From contig CM049400.1 in NCBI GenBank assembly GCA_026929865.2, forward strand, positions 15,636,001 through 15,700,000: a stretch of DNA of 64,000 bases. The letters run 5' to 3'. Origin of the DNA: Hyperoplus lanceolatus. Lineage: Eukaryota; Chordata; Actinopteri; Uranoscopiformes; Ammodytidae. The notes under the pieces are model-generated. The model did no database searches, was not told the origin of the DNA, and was given only the letters and a program-made list of their open reading frames with translations. This document shows, piece after piece, positions 60,311-64,000 of this stretch. The translations under genes were made by a program, and so were the position numbers. Every line of letters starts with the position of its first letter. The first letter of the stretch is position 1.

Positions 60311-60838
60311 ACACTGAAAGCGGAGGTGTTGTGGATTCTAAACACAGTGGTCAGCACCAGTCCTACAACCGAAGAGGGGTAGGAGTCCTCGGTTTGATGT
60401 TCCCTGACTCTCAAATCGCGAGCACCTTACGCTGGAAAGGACAAACGCGATATAACCGCCGGACTAGCGCCTTCATCGAAACGAGCTAATCCACAGCGTC
60501 AACAAGGCTGATTTTGTTTTGATGTTTGATGAGACGTTGAACCACGCCACTAAAAGCAAGCAACGACGTGCACGTCCGATATTGGGTCGGAGATAAAGTG
60601 CATTCCCGGTACTGGGCTCGCAATTCATGGGACACCAACAGCCCGAGATTTATGCACCACTTCAAAGTAAGTAGCCTAATATATTTTTTTTTCAATTACT
60701 AATTGTTAACTTTATATCTATTTGGGCAATTTCATTATGCAGGCCTATTCAGTATAATGGTAGGCCTAAAATATGGAATGATGACGTGTGTGTGTGTGTG
60801 TGTGCGCGCGTGCGTGTGTGTGCTTGGGGGCCGTACAT

Positions 60839-60870
<32 letters not shown>

Positions 60871-61220
60871 CGCGTGTCGGCATGTGTGTGCTTGCATATG
60901 TTTAATGCAAATACATATTATAAGGTATAATGTGGCTGTAAGATGAATATAAAGTGCTTGCAGCTTTGAGTGTTATGTTTGTGTGTTTATACATGTGTGT
61001 GTGTGTGTGTGTGTGTGAGTAAATGAGTTAAGTTCATACATGTGTGTGTATAGAACACATCGCTGAGCTTAAAAAGAAAAAGAAAACTCTTCTGGAGGTA
61101 TGTGGCTCTCTGGAGAAAGATGCTGACCTGTTTGCCGAGCAAGCTGAGGGTAAGTCTGGCACCTTGATGGCTCAGCTCATTACAAATCAAACACCTCAGG
61201 AAGAGATGCAGGAAAATTAA
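60311..61220 (+). pseudogene. hAT-like transposase relic, two exons
   Basis: In shifting frames the plus strand reads TLKAEVLWILNTVVS, LMFPDSQIAST, HSVNKADFVLMFDETLNHA and DVHVRYWVGDKVHSRYW, ending at FMHHFK. The order and the FDETLN box with its acidic residues recall a hAT-like transposase group of fish. A splice-donor-like GTAAGT follows at 60667. After a TG-rich intron-like stretch, an acceptor-like TATAG (to 61053) precedes a second piece, EHIAELKKKKKTLLE to FAEQAEGKSGTLMAQ, a charged coil ending at a stop near 61218. At least three frameshifts and the loss of middle exons make it inactive. Family recall is from memory. Confidence 0.6.
60785..61018 (+). repeat. Cluster of (TG)n tracts in the relic's intron
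   Basis: TG/GC-interrupted tracts at 60785-60822, 60845-60875 and 60993-61018. Confidence 0.93.
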
Positions 61221-61899
61221 GTGAGCGAAAGCATAGAGGCAGAACTGGGGATTAAGGCAGAACGGGCTCACCTGAGGCTCATAACGTGTGTGCAGTAGGT
61301 CATTAGTTTTTTGCGTTAGAGGTTTGCAGCTGCACTTGTTATTTTGTGAACCACAGAGCACACTGCTGTTTGACTCAATGTACTAAATTTGTTTGTATAT
61401 TTTGTATTTTTGTAAATTATTTTGATACTTCTTGGTGGAAACATGCTGTTAAACTGCACTTGTACTTACAGTTTTTGAACAGAGGCACTGAGTATCACTT
61501 TATGTTCAATAAACAAACTAAAAGTAAACTTGAATGAGTCTCATTGAGTGACACACATCTATGCTTGAGTTGTAAACAGCGGATCCCCCACCATGCGGGT
61601 TTAAGGTCTTAAATTTCATTCAAGGTGGTATTAAAAAGGTCTTAAAAAGTCTTAAATTTGACTTGCTGAAACCTGCAGATACCCTGTTAAAAGAGGAGCT
61701 GCATGGCAGAAAAATAAACTTTTCTTTTTCTCTCTGGCTCCATTATGGCAGTGATTTTCAACCAGTGTGCCGCGGCACACTAGTGTGCCTTGAGAGATCG
61801 TCAGGTGTGCCGTGGGAAATTATCTAATATCAGCTAATTAACCATTGTCGGGTGTCTGTGCTGTAATAAAGTGGCAGATAATGTAATAGGCTACTCTTC

Positions 61900-62969
61900 T
61901 ACCGTATCCGAATATAAGACAGGGTTTTTTTCCCCTGGAAATAGGTCGTAAAAAGTCAGGTCGTCTTATATTCGGGGTCTAGTATTCGTCGTCCAGTACT
62001 GGACTGCCCGTTACCAGAGCGACCATTCAGCTTAATAATAATAATAATAATAATAATAATAGGCTATATTTAATATATACGGCGCATTTCTCGCAGTCAA
62101 AGCGCTTTATATAGCTTCAGGGCCTGTGTCCAAGTTGTTTATTTTATTTTTTAACAGTTGGAACCAACACTGTCTGTGCTCTCGGAAGCGGCTGGGGCAT
62201 GTGTGTGTGCAATGGGAGAGAGAACAAGAGGCACGGGAAATCGCCAAAGCCAATGCAAAGCCTCAAATCATTATGTTGCGAGTCAACGTGTCGGGTAGGA
62301 ATCGGCTGTGCGATCGACCTTTACTGTGGCTTATTAGCCACAGCAGTTGCAGTGCTAAGGAGAGATTGCCAACTGCGCTTTCCTTTTACGCACACCAAAG
62401 CCGCCGTAATGTTTAGATTTTATCATTTGCATCAAAGCCCTAATGATAATAAGAATAAGAGGCTTTATTTAAACGCTGTCCATGCGGTCGTTGTGATTGT
62501 AACTTTATCGGCTGTAAACTGAAACTAACGGAGATCTGTAACGTGCCCCGGTTATCATTTCAGCCTTAAACCACGGCGTTGATAGCTTTCGTTTCAGCAC
62601 TAGGTTATGTGATTAACTATGAGCATTAAATAAATGTTGCGTCTCAGATGCCGAGGACAGCAGCGAGGATGACCCGCTATGCCACGACCGAACCAGAGCA
62701 TAGAGAGATGACAGCGAGAGCGATCACAGCGGGGCAGAGGAATAAAGTCTGTGGTAAACACATCGGTTCCGCCTATTTTCACTACTGTTCATTTGCAATG
62801 AAGGAAAGTGTTTTATTCAATGCATTTTTATTTTCGTATATTATTTTAATAAATAAAATTAATTTCCTTTTAAATACAAGATCTGGTCTTCAAATCTTTT
62901 TTCCAAATATGAGTTTTGAAAAACGGGGTCTTATAATCAGGGTCGTCTTATATTCGGACCAATACGGTA
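61900..62969. mobile_element. Nested element with TACCGTAT ends
   Basis: The left end TACCGTATCCGAATATAAGA and the right end TCTTATATTCGGACCAATAC plus GGTA are inverses apart from a short insertion in one arm. No duplication beyond a possible TA is clear. The interior has a (TAA)n tract (62034-62061) and a short acidic coding-like piece near 62648 (DAEDSSEDDPL in one frame). It is inserted in the surrounding hAT-like element. Confidence 0.75.
62034..62061 (+). repeat. (TAA)n microsatellite
   Basis: About nine TAA/AAT units. Confidence 0.95.
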
Positions 62970-63139
62970 TATGTATATGTACTGTGTTAGAGTCTCATTT
63001 TGGTTGGTGGTGTGCCCCAGGATTTTGTAAATGTAGAAAATGTGCTGCGGCTCAAAAAAGGTTGAAAATCACTGCATTATGGCTTGCAGATAAGATTTTT
63101 GTTTGAAATGATGAGTGATTGTTTTGGCAGAGAAGCATC

Positions 63140-63325
63140 CCGTTTACAGATGCACTTCCTTTTAAACACAGTTTGGCGCGCCCGGCGAGCCGCATCGACA
63201 GGCGATACTGCAGCTGTATCGGTCACGGGACTTTCTTAAAGCGATACGCGCACCGACACGGGGCTTCGCTCTATGAGCTCGACACATGTGCCGACGCATC
63301 GGTGTTGCCCGACCCATCACTACTG
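63140..63325. mobile_element. Probable fragment of a hAT-like element
   Basis: GC-rich sequence ending in GCCCGACCCATCACTACT, whose inverse AGTAGTGATGGGTCGGGC is a terminus style of fish hAT-like elements. The other end was not found, so it is only a candidate. Confidence 0.35.
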
Positions 63326-63951
63326 TCAACTGCTTAGCAGTTCTGTCCTGTCGCGTCCTAATTCTGTGGTGAGCCAGGAAGCTGTGTAGGGGAGGCCTGC
63401 CCTTTAGTGTATTCCCCCTTTTCTCCTGTTTTGATTGTGGCTAGGGAGGTTCAGCACTTGTATTTTCATTTACCTTTAGAAAGAACCTTTTTGTTTAAAG
63501 ACAGGGAACCTTTTTGTTTGTTGTGTTGGCCAATGGGTCTCCCTGAAGCTATAAGGCTCGGCAATAAACACCTTTACTTTTGAACACCTGACTCCTTTAT
63601 TTTTGATCTGGTATATGTTACTCCCCTTACCTCTAGACCATTTAGGGGACGTAACACCAATGAAGACCTACATTCTGACCTTAAGATTGTCCCTTATAGA
63701 GGAACGCAGTTTCCGATTGGATTATATAGTTGTCAACCCAGCCTTGTGAGACCAGCCATATCTCACTAGCTTTTTCGCCATGTTGACGTCAACAACTACA
63801 TGAACCAATCAGAATCAGCCCTCCACTAACAGAAATAAAGTGTGGAGGGCCCGGTCAGGCTAGATTGAAGATTACATGAATCAATCAAGGCTGCTTTCCA
63901 TTAACAGATAGGGCTTGGTTCCTCCAAACGGAGATTTGAGAAACTTTAGAT
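63326..63951. other. Non-coding DNA, possible LTR-like segment
   Basis: At 63540-63655 there is CGGCAATAAACACC followed by GGGGACGTAACA, an arrangement like the polyadenylation signal and end of an LTR. No second LTR, primer-binding site or coding region is in the window. Confidence 0.3.
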
Positions 63952-64000
63952 CAGGGTCTCTCAACGGGGGTGGTACCACCCCCTGGGGGGCGTTCGTAGA
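63952..64000. mobile_element. hAT-like element end, cut by window end
   Basis: CAGGGTCTCTCAACGGGGG followed by a self-complementary GGTACCACCCCCTGGGGGG stretch resembles the left terminus of a hAT-like element. The rest lies outside the window. Confidence 0.5.

Larger units (their letters stand above)
59861..61686 (+). mobile_element. hAT-like element with remnants of an exon-intron transposase
   Basis: The ends CGGGTGTCGGGGTCTTAAG (59861-) and the right end with GAAACCTGCAGATACCCTG (to 61686) are imperfect inverted repeats. Both subterminal regions are packed with GTCTTAAA motifs. Inside are frameshifted transposase-like exons and TG-rich intron DNA. No clear 8-bp duplication is visible (TTAAA occurs on both sides). 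Confidence 0.7.
61749..63074. mobile_element. hAT-like element with perfect 8-bp target duplication
   Basis: The ends CAGTGATTTTCAACC (61749-61763) and GGTTGAAAATCACTG (63060-63074) are perfect inverses. CATTATGG is present on both sides (61741-61748, 63075-63082), the 8-bp duplication of hAT elements. The left subterminal part contains GTGCCGCGGCACAC palindromes. The interior is taken up by a second element (61900-62969), so this copy is non-coding for its own transposase. Confidence 0.93.

Noticed and set aside
63326-63660. Possible LTR end with polyadenylation signal
   Set aside because: No second LTR, primer-binding site or retroviral-type coding region is in the window, so it cannot be called.

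Overview
This is a 64 kb piece of vertebrate chromosome, almost certainly from a teleost fish and probably a spiny-rayed (percomorph) one. The evidence is the repeat content: a tRNA-derived SINE, a V-SINE-like SINE, an L2 3' end, an L1-clade LINE, a DIRS-type tyrosine-recombinase retrotransposon, two Tc1-type elements, many hAT-like elements with 8-bp target duplications, and long CA/TG microsatellites. I see no convincing host protein-coding exon and no rRNA, functional tRNA, CRISPR or bacterial-type feature. Almost everything I can name is a mobile element or a simple repeat in AT-rich, gene-poor DNA.

Layout. 1-8.5 kb: AT-rich DNA with a hAT end cut by the window edge, a SINE with target duplications, and a 0.9 kb terminal-inverted-repeat element. 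8.5-14.5 kb: a complete DIRS-type retrotransposon on the minus strand, with inverted terminal repeats, an internal complementary region, and decayed gag, RT/RNase H and tyrosine recombinase; a 594-bp MITE sits inside the recombinase. 17.5-23.2 kb: a nearly full-length L1-clade LINE between perfect 16-bp target duplications, with ORF1 open and ORF2 broken by one frameshift. 23.8-30.2 kb: five non-autonomous DNA transposons. 33-39.3 kb: a V-SINE-like SINE, LINE 3' ends, and a 4.75 kb fold-back palindrome next to an L2 fragment. 40-43.5 kb: two MITEs, one carrying a short exon-like ORF. 45.1-46.1 kb: a GC-rich minisatellite with open frames on both strands. 47.2-51 kb: a Tc1 element with a damaged DD34E transposase, then a hAT element holding a (CA)n tract and a second hAT element. 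52.5-55.9 kb: a TTAA-flanked element and a palindromic Tc1 derivative. 59.9-63.1 kb: a hAT-like relic with exon and intron remains, and a hAT element with another element nested in it. The window ends inside another hAT-like end.

These elements do not form a pathway; their nesting gives a relative history. The clearest orders are DIRS before its MITE, outer hAT before inner hAT at 48.7-51 kb, and the 61.7 kb hAT before the element inside it. The most informative structures are the DIRS element (sharp termini around ruined genes), the large fold-back element, the palindromic Tc1 derivative and the recent LINE. All element calls rest on motifs, terminal repeats and target duplications read by eye; no database search was possible.
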